A stretch of DNA of 64,000 nucleotides, taken from positions 620,001 through 684,000 of the forward strand of contig NZ_CP118866.1 in the NCBI RefSeq assembly GCF_029101545.1, read 5' to 3'. The position numbers and the translations under genes were made by a program. Shown here piece by piece: positions 50,870 to 62,154 of this stretch. This DNA is from Amygdalobacter indicium. GTDB lineage: Bacteria; Bacillota; Clostridia; Saccharofermentanales; Fastidiosipilaceae. The notes under the pieces were generated by a model. That model had not been told where the DNA came from, did no database searches, and worked only from the letters and a program-made list of their open reading frames with translations. Each line of letters starts with the position of its first letter. The first letter of the stretch is position 1.

Positions 50870-52938
50870 TCTTCGCCGTTAGCAGGTGCAGCCGTTAATT
50901 TGAGTATTTCCGGGCTTTGAGCTTGTACTCTCAAGGACTTATAGTTATTGTAATAAACTAAACCGGCTTTAGCTCCCGGCGCTTTCTTAAGCTTGCCTGC
51001 CTGACAGTAATCGACTGTTACACTTTCCAAATTTGTCTGTTGAAACAAACGGCGTTCTTTCTCCGACCTTGAATACCAGGCGCACAATGCCGCCGCTTCC
51101 GCCAGTGTTCTTGGCGGTAATTCAGCTTCAGGACAATGATTTGTCAGGATTAATACATGGCAACCGGGTGCTTTTTGCAAGTGCAGCCAAATATCGTCGC
51201 TTGCCGCCAGTTTGAGACTGAGATAATCGTTTTGTTTCGCATTACGGCCGATCAATATTCTATAATTATCCGAGCTGTTGAAAGAGATAAAGTCGTTTTT
51301 GCGCGGCAATTTGTCGCCGTTTTGCTTATTGCCGTTCTGTTTTCCCTTCTTGTTTGCTTCCGTCAATTTCAATTTGCGTGCCATTAATAAACGCTTATGT
51401 GTCTGCGGCTTTCCCGGCTGATTATTTTCCGCTTTGAAGTTCTCCTTTTCGTTTGAACCTCTGTCGTTGCTTCCGGCAGCCTGCAATTCCGCTTGCAAAA
51501 CACTGAGATCGGCAAGACTTTCAGCATTCAGTAAGTTGATTTTCAACTCGCCCAGATAGCGGCAATTAGCTTGCATTCCGCTTATTAATTTCTGCACGAA
51601 GAGCAGACGGTTTTTCTTCCGCGTATAATTTTTATAGTAAAGTTTGGCATTATCCTGCGCATTTTTGTCGCCTCGCAGAAGCACGGTAATCTCAGGTTCC
51701 TGCAAAATATCCCGCAGCTTGAGTTGTTCATTTTCCGGCAAATTGAAAGTGAGCATTTCCTCATTCAAGTCCGACGGTAAAGCCGCCTGATAATAATTAC
51801 AAACATTCAGAGCTTCCGTTGCGGCGCTGAATTTATGCTGCAAAAAAGCGTTGACTTGAGGTACGGCTGCCAGAATTAAATTACCTTTAATTTTATCGAG
51901 GACAAAATCGTAGCTTGTCCGCATTTCCTCAGCATAAGTCAATAATTTTTGCTGAAATTTATCTAATAACTTATCCACAGTGCGTAAAAGATATTGCTGT
52001 TTTTGACTGAAAGCGGAATTGAATGAAGCTTCCTGCCGGGCGGCAATAATAGCGGCCGAGAAAGTAGTGAAACTTTTTTGCGCCGTTTGCGGAAATTGCG
52101 GCAACGGTAAAATGCTTAAATAATTGGCAGTCGAATTTTTCTGCACTACGGTCGGAATGACGGCCTTACTTTTGATAATATCGCTGAATTCGGCTAAAGA
52201 AGCGGCCAAAATTCGGGAACTTGCAGGAGCGGATAAAGTACTTAGTAAAGTTGTCGGCGGTAAAGAAGCTGATAGACAAATTTTTTCAGCTGACAGCGGC
52301 GATAGGGCTGTAAACTTTTGCAAAATGAACTTCTTAACTGTAGAACCGGCGTTAAGCGCCCAATCTTCCTCAAGATAAGCTGCTATTTCCGCGGCATTCC
52401 TGAAACTCAAAAGGTTCCGTTTACCTTTTTGCTGCGGTGGGGCAACATAGGGCCGTAAAGGTAAAAGCTCTCTTTTGCTGTTGTGTCGACTGTCCACATG
52501 ATAAAGACAATCTTTGATAATATCGTTTTCGGTCAGAATCAAATTACTGTATCGGCCCATAAGTTCAATAATTAATTTGTATGAAACCGAGTCGAAATAA
52601 CTGTTTTTGGCGACAATATTTAATACTGCGTAGCGTTCGAAGTCCGGGCAGGTAATGTTTATTATTTCACCGTTGGCCAGATATTTGCGCAAAAACATGC
52701 AAAAATTCGGAGCGGTGGCCGGGGATTGAAAATTATTGTCGGTCAAATAAAGCGCCGGATTGTTTTTCGCAACGTCGATAAGCAATCGTTTGTCCCCCTG
52801 ATTTTGTCCTTTGCGTAAACGCAGGGTAAAAACAAAGAGGCTGTCGGTCAGTTGAACGATTTTAGCGATTCGACTGTTTTGAATTTCCGCATTAATTTCT
52901 TCCGTCAGGAAGTGCATACTCATGCCGTCTATTACCAT
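50866..52938 (-). CDS. rqcH: RqcH/Rqc2-family NFACT protein (ribosome rescue, fibronectin-binding-like)
   Basis: Ribosome-associated quality control factor that adds alanine tails to stalled chains on the 50S subunit. The 690-residue protein has NFACT-N (MVIDGMSMHFLTEEINAEIQ, GRYSNLILTENDIIKDCLYHV split), long coiled-coil middle regions (about 285-360 and 415-500), and NFACT-R near the end (ILIGRNAKQNDYLSLKLAA, DIWLHLQKAPGCHVLI, VTVDYCQAGKLKKAPGAKAG). Older annotations call such proteins fibronectin-binding. The stop overlaps queH's stop in convergent orientation, so no terminator separates them. Confidence 0.93.
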   Translation of the reverse strand: MVIDGMSMHFLTEEINAEIQNSRIAKIVQLTDSLFVFTLRLRKGQNQGDKRLLIDVAKNNPALYLTDNNFQSPATAPNFCMFLRKYLANGEIINITCPDFERYAVLNIVAKNSYFDSVSYKLIIELMGRYSNLILTENDIIKDCLYHVDSRHNSKRELLPLRPYVAPPQQKGKRNLLSFRNAAEIAAYLEEDWALNAGSTVKKFILQKFTALSPLSAEKICLSASLPPTTLLSTLSAPASSRILAASLAEFSDIIKSKAVIPTVVQKNSTANYLSILPLPQFPQTAQKSFTTFSAAIIAARQEASFNSAFSQKQQYLLRTVDKLLDKFQQKLLTYAEEMRTSYDFVLDKIKGNLILAAVPQVNAFLQHKFSAATEALNVCNYYQAALPSDLNEEMLTFNLPENEQLKLRDILQEPEITVLLRGDKNAQDNAKLYYKNYTRKKNRLLFVQKLISGMQANCRYLGELKINLLNAESLADLSVLQAELQAAGSNDRGSNEKENFKAENNQPGKPQTHKRLLMARKLKLTEANKKGKQNGNKQNGDKLPRKNDFISFNSSDNYRILIGRNAKQNDYLSLKLAASDDIWLHLQKAPGCHVLILTNHCPEAELPPRTLAEAAALCAWYSRSEKERRLFQQTNLESVTVDYCQAGKLKKAPGAKAGLVYYNNYKSLRVQAQSPEILKLTAAPANGED

Positions 52939-53011
52939 ATAGCAAAATTCCTTCTTAATTTGTCAGTTCTCATTCACAAACAGTTAACAATAGCTGAAAG
53001 CGGCCGATAAA

Positions 53012-53027
53012 CCCCGAAAATTCGGGG
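53012..53027 (-). terminator. Probable terminator of the rhodanese gene
   Basis: CCCCGAA / TTCGGGG stem with a two-base gap, 14 bases after the reverse-strand stop. It is followed on that strand by TTTATC, a short T-run. Confidence 0.6.
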
Positions 53028-53040
53028 AATTTCGCCGAAG

Positions 53041-53382
53041 CTAGAACTGTCGATCGTGATATAGAGAATTCAGTCCGCCTGTCAAAGTTAAAGCCCTGAA
53101 TCCTTTATCTCTCAGTATTTTAGCAGCAATTGACGAACGATTACCGCTGTTACAATAAACAATAATTAAATTAGCCGGTGAAAGTGCATAATCGGCTTGC
53201 AACTGTAGCTGAATCAGCGGAATGTTAATAGCCCCGTTTACGTGAAAATCCGCCCATTCCGAGGCATTTCTCACATCCAGCAAAGTAAGCCCGCTTTGGC
53301 CGCAGGCGCTTAATTCGGCGGCTGTAATTTCATAATGCGACCGCGCTGCTTTTTCATATAATAATTGTAATTTATCCGGCAT
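53041..53382 (-). CDS. Rhodanese-like sulfurtransferase domain protein
   Basis: Single rhodanese domain of 113 residues. LTLLDVRNASEWADFHVNGAINIP (split) and the active-site loop VYCNSGNRSSIAAKIL, with a catalytic cysteine, are clear. The C-terminal GFRALTLTGGLNSL completes the fold. The sulfur acceptor is unknown. The start follows AGAGGT. A near-consensus Fur-type box lies 60 bases upstream. Confidence 0.92.
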   Translation of the reverse strand: MPDKLQLLYEKAARSHYEITAAELSACGQSGLTLLDVRNASEWADFHVNGAINIPLIQLQLQADYALSPANLIIVYCNSGNRSSIAAKILRDKGFRALTLTGGLNSLYHDRQF

Positions 53383-53441
53383 GTTGTTACCTCTTTATCT
53401 TGATTATTGCAGCAATTTTCAAGCTTCGGCAAAAATGAATT

Positions 53442-53456
53442 TGATGATTATTATCA
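53442..53456. promoter_or_regulatory. Candidate Fur box
   Basis: TGATGATTATTATCA differs at one of 14 defined positions from the 7-1-7 Fur consensus TGATAATnATTATCA. It is embedded in a wider perfect dyad ATTTGAT / ATCAAAT (53439-53459). It lies between the divergent rhodanese and lipoprotein genes. Confidence 0.5.
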
Positions 53457-53529
53457 AATCTTTTGTTAATTTTGACGAATAAAGTTCAAAAAGTGCTTAC
53501 CAATTATTTTATGCTCTTTTTGCACATAG

Positions 53530-53538
53530 TGCTACAAT
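53530..53538 (+). promoter_or_regulatory. Extended -10 promoter of the lipoprotein gene
   Basis: TG-c-TACAAT, 71 bases before the start codon, next to a small GCAC-ata-GTGC dyad. Confidence 0.4.
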
Positions 53539-53609
53539 AGACAACGAGTTAAAGCTCAAATATTGCTAAGGCAAAATAACAGACTTAAAGAAATCGAGGT
53601 TTTTAAGTT

Positions 53610-53888
53610 ATGAACACATTGAAGAGAAAAGCAACAGCTTTAGGTTTAAGTTTCTTGGTAGCAGCTACAACATTGTACGCTTGCTCTCCTAAGACAACAA
53701 AGGATGTCAAGACAACAACTAAGGCAGCTGTAACAACAGCCAAGGAATCCAAGAAGGCTGATAAGACAGAGAAGAAGACAGAGAAGAAGACTGAGAAGAC
53801 AACAGCTAAGGATACAAAGAAAGCTGATAAGACAGACAAGAATGCTAAGACAACAACTAAGGCTACAACAGCAGCAGCCAAGAAGTGA
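53610..53888 (+). CDS. Small lysine/threonine-rich lipoprotein
   Basis: The 92-residue protein has a signal peptide MNTLKRKATALGLSFLVAAT with a lipobox-like LYAC (C25). The rest is a low-complexity, highly basic stretch of K, T, A, D and E (KKADKT and TTKAA-type repeats), with no folded domain expected. It is probably a short surface lipoprotein or wall-associated polycation; no family is recognised. Its 3' end and terminator are duplicated at the far end of the type I restriction island, where they are fused to hsdR. The gene's own terminator is broken after its left arm. Confidence 0.8.
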   Translation: MNTLKRKATALGLSFLVAATTLYACSPKTTKDVKTTTKAAVTTAKESKKADKTEKKTEKKTEKTTAKDTKKADKTDKNAKTTTKATTAAAKK

Positions 53889-53939
53889 GTTTCAGTAATC
53901 TGATTATTCTTTTCTTTATAAAAAAGACCGGCTCTTTTG
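53814..53939 (+). repeat. Left direct repeat flanking the type I restriction island
   Basis: Covers the last 25 codons of the lipoprotein gene, its stop, the following spacer and the left arm of its terminator. It matches 62022-62126 with only two mismatches, except for 21 extra bases here (53862-53882). The last 57 bases are identical in both copies. The sequence diverges after CTCTTTTG. Confidence 0.95.
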
Positions 53940-54211
53940 GGGCATTCATTTAGGGATTCAATTCCTAAAAAAATATCGGCGTAATCGGTAGTATTACCGG
54001 CTACGCCGATTTTATTTATGGGGTGGAATATCAACTGCACCTATGTAATTCCGCTGTATCCATTCTAAATTACAGGCAAAAGAAAAAGCCGACTTTTTAA
54101 CCTGTCTTAAAAGTTTTTTGACCTTCTACTTGTTATCCACGGCGGAGGATAGAAAAATATGAATTTATGATATGATTATGCCATATAACTGAATGGATAC
54201 ATAAGGAAAGG
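53889..54211 (+). other. 323-base gene-free stretch at the island's left edge
   Basis: Contains the broken lipoprotein terminator (left arm only, to 53939), the island junction, a short hairpin TAGGGAT/ATTCCTA (53951-53967), and a strong terminator-like hairpin: ATCGGCGTA/TACGCCGAT enclosing CGGTA/TACCG, 53975-54010, followed by TTTATTT. About 195 bases then lead to hsdM, with no recognisable consensus promoter. No reading frame with a good start was seen. Confidence 0.6.
53975..54016 (+). terminator. Strong hairpin terminator inside the island's left edge
   Basis: Nested 9- and 5-base stems and a T-rich end. It may replace the lipoprotein gene's lost terminator or be carried from the island's donor. 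Confidence 0.65.
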
Positions 54212-55792
54212 ATGAATAATATAATGGCTCTTGATACTAAAAAAGAACAGGAACGTGACGAACTTCACCGTGCTATATGGGCAATTGCCGATGAACTTCG
54301 TGGTGCAGTAGATGGCTGGGACTTTAAGAACTATGTGCTTGGCACTATGTTCTATAGATATATTTCTGAAAACATTACTAACTACATTAACGCAGGTGAA
54401 ATTGAAGCCGGCAATACTGAATTCGATTACGCACAGATGTCTGACGCTGATGCGGAAGAAGCAAGACAGAGTCTTGTTGAAGAAAAAGGCTTCTTTATCC
54501 TTCCGTCAGAACTTTTCTGTAATGTTAGAGCAAAAGCTGAAGATGATGAAAACCTTAATGAAACACTTGAAAATGCATTCCGTCACATTGAAGAATCGGC
54601 TAAAGGCAGCGAATCAGAATCAGACTTTGCAGGTCTTTTTGATGACTTTGATGTAAACAGTAATAAGCTTGGTTCTACAGTAGCAAAGAGAAACGAAAAG
54701 CTCTGCAAGCTTCTTGATGGTGTGGCTGATATGAATCTTGGTGATGTTAAGAACCACGATATTGATGCATTCGGTGATGCTTATGAATATCTCATGACAA
54801 TGTACGCATCAAATGCAGGTAAATCAGGTGGTGAGTTCTTTACTCCTGCTGATGTATCAGAACTTCTTACAAGACTTGGTACAGTTGGTAAAACTGAAAT
54901 TAATAAGGTTTATGACCCTGCCTGTGGTTCAGGTTCGCTGCTTTTAAAGGCAGAAAAAGTACTTGGCAGAGATAAGATTCGTAATGGTTTCTATGGACAG
55001 GAAATCAATATCACAACCTACAACCTTTGCCGTATCAATATGTTCTTACATGATATTGGCTTTGATAAATTCAATATCGCTTGTGAAGATACACTTATTG
55101 CGCCTGCACATTGGGATGATGAGCCTTTTGAACTGATTGTCTCAAATCCTCCATATTCTATTAAATGGGCCGGTGATGATAATCCATTACTTATCAATGA
55201 CCCTCGTTTTGCACCTGCCGGTGTTCTTGCTCCAAAGAGTAAAGCAGATTTAGCTTTTATTATGCACAGTCTTTCCTGGCTTGCATCAAATGGAACGGCT
55301 GCAATTGTATGCTTTCCGGGTATTATGTACCGTGGTGGTGCAGAACAGAAAATCCGTCAGTATCTGATTGATAACAACTATGTTGACTGTATTATCCAGT
55401 TACCTTCCAATCTTTTCTTCGGTACATCAATCGCCACCTGCATTATGGTCATGAAGAAAAATAAGATGGATAACCGTACTCTCTTTATTGATGCAAGCAA
55501 TGAGTGTGTAAAAGTTACCAACAACAATAAGTTGACGTCCGAGAATATAGACAGAATCGTTGATATCTTTACAAAACGTGAGGAAGTAGAACACATTGCT
55601 CACCTTGCTTCTTACGATGAAGTAAAAGAAAATGGCTTTAATCTTTCGGTATCTACTTATGTGGAAGCAGAAGATACAAAAGAAAAAATCGATATTGTAA
55701 AGCTCAATGCCGAGATTAAAGAAATTGTTGCGCGTGAGCAGGTTCTTCGTGATGAGATTGACAAAATCATTGGAGAAATCGAGGTGGGATGA
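54212..55792 (+). CDS. hsdM: Type I restriction-modification DNA methyltransferase subunit
   Basis: N6-adenine methyltransferase subunit (526 residues) that works with HsdS and HsdR. The N-terminal helical domain begins ERDELHRAIWAIADELRGAV and contains GWDFKNYVLGTMFYRYISEN. The SAM motif is YDPACGSGSLLLKAE (near residue 235) and the catalytic motif is SNPPYSIKW (near residue 311). EFFTPADVSELLTRL and KADLAFIMHSLSWL are typical. Start is either ATG 54212 (ribosome site very close) or ATG 54224 (site slightly far). It is the first gene of the island operon and overlaps rhuM's start region. Confidence 0.96.
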   Translation: MNNIMALDTKKEQERDELHRAIWAIADELRGAVDGWDFKNYVLGTMFYRYISENITNYINAGEIEAGNTEFDYAQMSDADAEEARQSLVEEKGFFILPSELFCNVRAKAEDDENLNETLENAFRHIEESAKGSESESDFAGLFDDFDVNSNKLGSTVAKRNEKLCKLLDGVADMNLGDVKNHDIDAFGDAYEYLMTMYASNAGKSGGEFFTPADVSELLTRLGTVGKTEINKVYDPACGSGSLLLKAEKVLGRDKIRNGFYGQEINITTYNLCRINMFLHDIGFDKFNIACEDTLIAPAHWDDEPFELIVSNPPYSIKWAGDDNPLLINDPRFAPAGVLAPKSKADLAFIMHSLSWLASNGTAAIVCFPGIMYRGGAEQKIRQYLIDNNYVDCIIQLPSNLFFGTSIATCIMVMKKNKMDNRTLFIDASNECVKVTNNNKLTSENIDRIVDIFTKREEVEHIAHLASYDEVKENGFNLSVSTYVEAEDTKEKIDIVKLNAEIKEIVAREQVLRDEIDKIIGEIEVG

Positions 55793-56879
55793 TGAAAAAG
55801 GACAGGCGTGAAATCAACATCCTTCGTTCCTCCGCTGCGGAGTATCTGACATTTGTTGCCTCCACAGGCGCAGACGAAAAGAGCATAGAGATGCGTTACG
55901 AAGATGAAAATATCTGGCTGACGCAAAAAATGATGGCTACTTTATATGATGTGGATGTGCGAACCATCAATGACCATATTAAAAAAATATATTCCGATTC
56001 AGAATTGGAGCAATCAGCAACTATCCGAAAATATCGGATAGTTCAAACGGAAGGTTCCCGTCAGGTTGCCCGTGAAGTAAATCATTATAATCTGCAAATG
56101 ATTATTTCAGTTGGCTTCAAGGTGAATAACGAGCGGGCTGTGCAGTTTAGAAAATGGGCAAACCAAATTGTAAAAGATTATACCATTCAGGGTTGGGTTA
56201 TGGACGATGACCGTCTGAAAAACAGCGGAACGGTGCTGACAAAAGAATATTTTGAAAAGCAGCTGGAAAAAATCCGTGAGATTCGCCTTTCAGAACGAAA
56301 ATTTTATCAGAAAATTACCGACATTTATGCCACAGCTTTGGATTACGACCCTACCGCAGCGACTACAAAACGCTTTTTTTCGGCGGTACAAAATAAATTG
56401 CATTACAGTGTTCACGGGCAAACGGCAGCAGAGGTTGTCTACAACCGAGCAAATGCGGAAAAGGAACACATGGGGCTTACCACATGGGACGGTTCGCCCA
56501 AAAGTAAAATTCATGCCTATGATGTTGTGGTAGCGAAAAATTATTTGACCGAAAAGGAGCTTTTCCAGTTGGGACGCTTAGTTTCGGCATATCTGGATTT
56601 TGCAGAAGCACAGGCAGAGCGTCACATCCCGATGACAATGGCGGATTGGGAAGAACGGCTGAATGGTTTTTTGAAGGTTTGGGATAGAGATGTATTGCAG
56701 GATGCCGGGAAAATATCCGCAGAGCTGGCAAAAAGTCATGCTCTGAGCGAATTTGAAAAATACCGCATCGTACAGGATCGGTTGTATCAAAGCGACTTCG
56801 ACAGGATATTGTTGGAGGATGCATCGCAGGGCCTGCCGGAAACGATTGCAAAAGAACCCGGGAAGGATGATGGGGACAA

Positions 56880-56883
<4 letters not shown>
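55792..56883 (+). CDS. rhuM: RhuM family protein
   Basis: The 363-residue protein carries the RhuM pattern: IWLTQKMMATLYDVDVRTIN (winged-helix-like, DNA-binding type), HYNLQMIISVGFKVNNERAVQFRKWA (split), DYTIQGWVMDDDRLKN and RKFYQKITDIYATALDYD. RhuM was named from a Salmonella pathogenicity island; its biochemical role is unknown, and it occurs in many restriction-modification operons. Start chosen at ATG 55792 (4 bases after GAGGTGG), at the hsdM stop; ATG 55789 is the alternative. The stop overlaps the hsdS start. A role in regulating or assisting the type I system is inference. Confidence 0.88.
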
Positions 56884-58779
<1,896 letters not shown>

Positions 58780-58799
58780 ATACGAAAGAGGTGATGTAT

Positions 58800-61700
58800 G
58801 TGCCTTATTTTAATATCGTAGCCGAAACAAATGAGAACACAGTTGTTACAGAATATGAGTCGGTAAAAACACGCTCCGGCAATTATCAGTCTGAAGCAGC
58901 TTTGGAAAAAGAATTTATTCGTATGCTCACGGAACAGGGATACGAATATCTTACAATACATCATGAAAAAGATTTGCTTGCCAATCTTCGTACTCAGCTT
59001 GAGAAACTGAATAGTTACCATTTCTCTGAAACGGAATGGGATAGATTTTTCAAAGATTCCATCGCCAACCGGAATGAAGGAATCGTAGAAAAGACCCGTA
59101 AGATTCAGGAAGATAATGTTCAGGTGTTGAAACGTGATGATGGAAGCACGAAAAATATCACTCTTATTGATAAGAAGAATATTCATAACAACTTTCTTCA
59201 GGTCATCAATCAGTATGTTATTGGTACTGGAGAAGGTGCAAAGCACGACAATCGCTATGATGTTACGATCCTTGTGAATGGTTTGCCACTTGTTCATATA
59301 GAACTAAAACGCCGAGGTGTGGCTATTCGTGAGGCATTTAATCAGATTAACAGATATCAGCGTGATTCGTTCTGGGCTGGAAGCGGTTTGTTTGAATACA
59401 CACAGATTTTCGTTATCTCAAACGGAACAAATACAAAGTATTATTCCAACAGTACACGCTTTAACGCAATTAAGGATGTTAATGCTGCTGCCGGTGCCAA
59501 GAAAGGTAAAACAAGCAATAGCTTTGAATTCACTTCCTTCTGGGCAGATGCAAACAATCGTGTCATTACTGACCTGATTGATTTTACAAGAACATTCTTT
59601 GCCAAGCATACGATTTTAAATATCATTACCAAGTACTGCATTTTCACATCAGAGAATATGCTTATGGTAATGCGACCATATCAGATAACTGCTACTGAGC
59701 GTATTTTGAATCGTATCGAGATTGCCAATAACTACAAAAAATATGGTGATGTTGCAGGTGGTGGTTACATCTGGCATACAACAGGTTCAGGTAAGACCCT
59801 TACATCATTTAAGACGGCAAGACAAGCTTCATTACTTCCTTATATCGATAAGGTGCTCTTTGTGGTTGACCGTAAGGACTTGGACTACCAGACAATGAAG
59901 GAATATGATCGTTTTGAAAAAGGTGCAGCAAACAGCAATACCTCTACTGCTATTTTGAAAAAACAGTTAGATGATAGTAATGCTCACATTATCATTACGA
60001 CTATTCAGAAGCTTGCAACATTCATCAAAAAAAATAAAGAACATGAAATATATAATAAGCACGTGGTTATCATCTTTGACGAATGCCATAGAAGTCAGTT
60101 TGGTGATATGCACGCTGCTATTGTAAAAAGCTTTAAGAAATATCATCTGTTCGGCTTTACAGGAACACCAATTTTCCCGGCTAATACGGGAAGTGTCCGT
60201 AAGCCACAGTTCTTTACAACCGAGCAGACTTTCGGTGACCAGCTCCATACATATACTATTGTCGATGCTATAAATGATAAGAACGTACTTCCATTCAGAG
60301 TTGATTATGTAAAGACAATGGATATGGGTGAAGATATTGATGATGAGCAGGTGTGGGATATTGCCCGTGAAAAGGCTATGATGGCACCTGAAAGAATCAA
60401 GCTTGTTACGGAATATATCCTTAATAACTTTGATAGAAAAACCTATCGTGGTGATAAGACTTATATCTATAACACTCTTACAAACATTTCTGAAGTTGCT
60501 TCCGGCAAGAATGGTGCGGTAGAAGAAATCAAGCAGAAACAACGAGTAAGTGGATTTAACTCTATCTTTGCCGTTGCTTCTGTTCCGATGGCAAAATTAT
60601 ATTATCAGGAATTTAAGAAACAGATGGAGGCTGACCCTACCAAAAAACTCCGTATTGCTACTATCTATAGCTATGGTGCAAACGAAGCTGAATGTGATGA
60701 AGGTACAAGCGGTATTCTTGATGAGGAAAATTCAGAAGATACATCTGCACTTGATCAGTCTTCAAGGGATTTCCTTGAGGCTGCAATTAAAGATTATAAC
60801 GAGATGTTCCATACGAACTACTCTACAGATAGCGACAAATTCCAGAACTATTATAAAGACGTTTCCCTTCGTATGAAGAACAAGGAACTTGATTTACTAA
60901 TCGTTGTAAATATGTTCCTTACAGGCTTTGATGCCACAACCTTGAATACATTATGGGTTGATAAGAATTTGAAGATGCACGGACTCATTCAGGCATTTTC
61001 AAGAACAAACCGAATTCTTAACTCGATTAAGACCTTCGGTAACATTGTCTGCTTTAGAAATCTTCAGAAACGTGTTGATACTGCTATTTCACTTTTTGGT
61101 GATAAGAATGCAGGTGGTATTGTCCTGATGAAGGGCTTTAAAGATTACTACTATGGCTATGAAAGTATTGACGGCAAGTTGCATCCGGGATATATGAATA
61201 TGATGGATGACCTTACTTCCAAGTTTCCACTTTCACAGTCACAGATTACAGGTGAGCAGAATCAGAAGGATTTTATCTCCCTATTTGGTGCAATCCTACG
61301 TATGAGAAACCTTTTATCTGCATTTGATGAATTCGCCGGCAAAGAAATGATAACGGAGCGTGATTTACAGGATTATCTTGGTATATATCAGGACTTGCAT
61401 GATGAATGGAATGAAAAACGCAAGAAAGGTGAAAGCACCGATATTATTGATGATATTGTCTTTGAGGTTGAACTTATCAAGCAGATTGAAATCAATATCG
61501 ATTATATCCTTATGCTCGTTAAGAAATATCACGATAGTCACTGTGAAGATAAGGAAGTCCTTGTCACAATCAAGAAAGCTATTGATGCAAGTCCTGAACT
61601 TCGTAGCAAGAAGGCTCTCATTGAAACCTTTATTGCAGGAATTAATGATGTCGAAGATGTTATGAAAGAATGGCATGATTATGTAGCTGAAAAGCGTGAA

Positions 61701-62075
61701 GAGGAACTTGTTCAGATTATCAAAGAAGAAAAGCTGAAAGAACCTGAAACAAGAAAGTTCATAGGGAATGCCTTCCGTGACGGTGAAATTAAAACCACAG
61801 GTACAGACATTGATAAGCTTATGCCTCCTATATCTCGTTTCGGTGGTGGAAAAAAAGCTGTTAAAAAACAATGCGTAATTGACAAACTGAAATCATTCTT
61901 TGAGAAGTTCTTCGGGGTTGGAGGTTCATTTACTACTGAAAAGCCAAAGCTTTTTTATTACGCCGATGCGATGGCTCAACAGCCTGTTCTTATGGCTGCA
62001 GAAGATTCCGCAACTTATGAGACAAAGAAAGCTGACAAGACAGACAAGAATGCTGAGACAACAACTAAGAAGTGA
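58800..62075 (+). CDS. hsdR: Type I restriction subunit HsdR with foreign C-terminal tail
   Basis: Motor and nuclease subunit. The nuclease site is NRYDVTILVNGLPLVHIELKRRG (D...ExK, near residue 167, quoted as LVHIELKRRG). Helicase motifs are IWHTTGSGKTLTSFKTA (near 326), DECHRSQFGD (near 426), GFTGTPIF, and the late MFLTGFDATTLNTLWVDK and QAFSRTNRIL. Start chosen at GTG 58800, 6 bases after AGAGGTG; ATG 58794 is the alternative. The last 18 residues (TKKADKTDKNAETTTKK region) are the tail of the lipoprotein at 53.6 kb, fused in frame through the right direct repeat. The native HsdR end is therefore replaced or extended. Confidence 0.95.
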   Translation: MPYFNIVAETNENTVVTEYESVKTRSGNYQSEAALEKEFIRMLTEQGYEYLTIHHEKDLLANLRTQLEKLNSYHFSETEWDRFFKDSIANRNEGIVEKTRKIQEDNVQVLKRDDGSTKNITLIDKKNIHNNFLQVINQYVIGTGEGAKHDNRYDVTILVNGLPLVHIELKRRGVAIREAFNQINRYQRDSFWAGSGLFEYTQIFVISNGTNTKYYSNSTRFNAIKDVNAAAGAKKGKTSNSFEFTSFWADANNRVITDLIDFTRTFFAKHTILNIITKYCIFTSENMLMVMRPYQITATERILNRIEIANNYKKYGDVAGGGYIWHTTGSGKTLTSFKTARQASLLPYIDKVLFVVDRKDLDYQTMKEYDRFEKGAANSNTSTAILKKQLDDSNAHIIITTIQKLATFIKKNKEHEIYNKHVVIIFDECHRSQFGDMHAAIVKSFKKYHLFGFTGTPIFPANTGSVRKPQFFTTEQTFGDQLHTYTIVDAINDKNVLPFRVDYVKTMDMGEDIDDEQVWDIAREKAMMAPERIKLVTEYILNNFDRKTYRGDKTYIYNTLTNISEVASGKNGAVEEIKQKQRVSGFNSIFAVASVPMAKLYYQEFKKQMEADPTKKLRIATIYSYGANEAECDEGTSGILDEENSEDTSALDQSSRDFLEAAIKDYNEMFHTNYSTDSDKFQNYYKDVSLRMKNKELDLLIVVNMFLTGFDATTLNTLWVDKNLKMHGLIQAFSRTNRILNSIKTFGNIVCFRNLQKRVDTAISLFGDKNAGGIVLMKGFKDYYYGYESIDGKLHPGYMNMMDDLTSKFPLSQSQITGEQNQKDFISLFGAILRMRNLLSAFDEFAGKEMITERDLQDYLGIYQDLHDEWNEKRKKGESTDIIDDIVFEVELIKQIEINIDYILMLVKKYHDSHCEDKEVLVTIKKAIDASPELRSKKALIETFIAGINDVEDVMKEWHDYVAEKREEELVQIIKEEKLKEPETRKFIGNAFRDGEIKTTGTDIDKLMPPISRFGGGKKAVKKQCVIDKLKSFFEKFFGVGGSFTTEKPKLFYYADAMAQQPVLMAAEDSATYETKKADKTDKNAETTTKK

Positions 62076-62126
62076 GTTTCAGTAATCTGATTATTCTTTT
62101 CTTTATAAAAAAGACCGGCTCTTTTG
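62022..62126 (+). repeat. Right direct repeat flanking the type I island
   Basis: Copy of the lipoprotein gene's 3' end, lacking 21 internal bases and with two base changes in the coding part. Its last 57 bases are identical to the left copy. Here the terminator that follows is complete. Confidence 0.95.
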
Positions 62127-62140
62127 AACCGGTCTTTTTT
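62107..62140. terminator. Complete bidirectional terminator at the island's right edge
   Basis: AAAAAAGACCGG / CCGGTCTTTTTT, a perfect 12-base stem with a 10-base loop. It serves hsdR and the convergent peptidase gene. Only its left arm is present in the left repeat, so this is the ancestral lipoprotein terminator. Confidence 0.92.
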
Positions 62141-62154
62141 CTTATCAAATTTTC

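Noticed and set aside
61365..61871. Reverse-strand 168-residue frame inside hsdR
   Set aside because: Antisense shadow rich in F, N and I; hsdR on the forward strand carries clear family motifs throughout.
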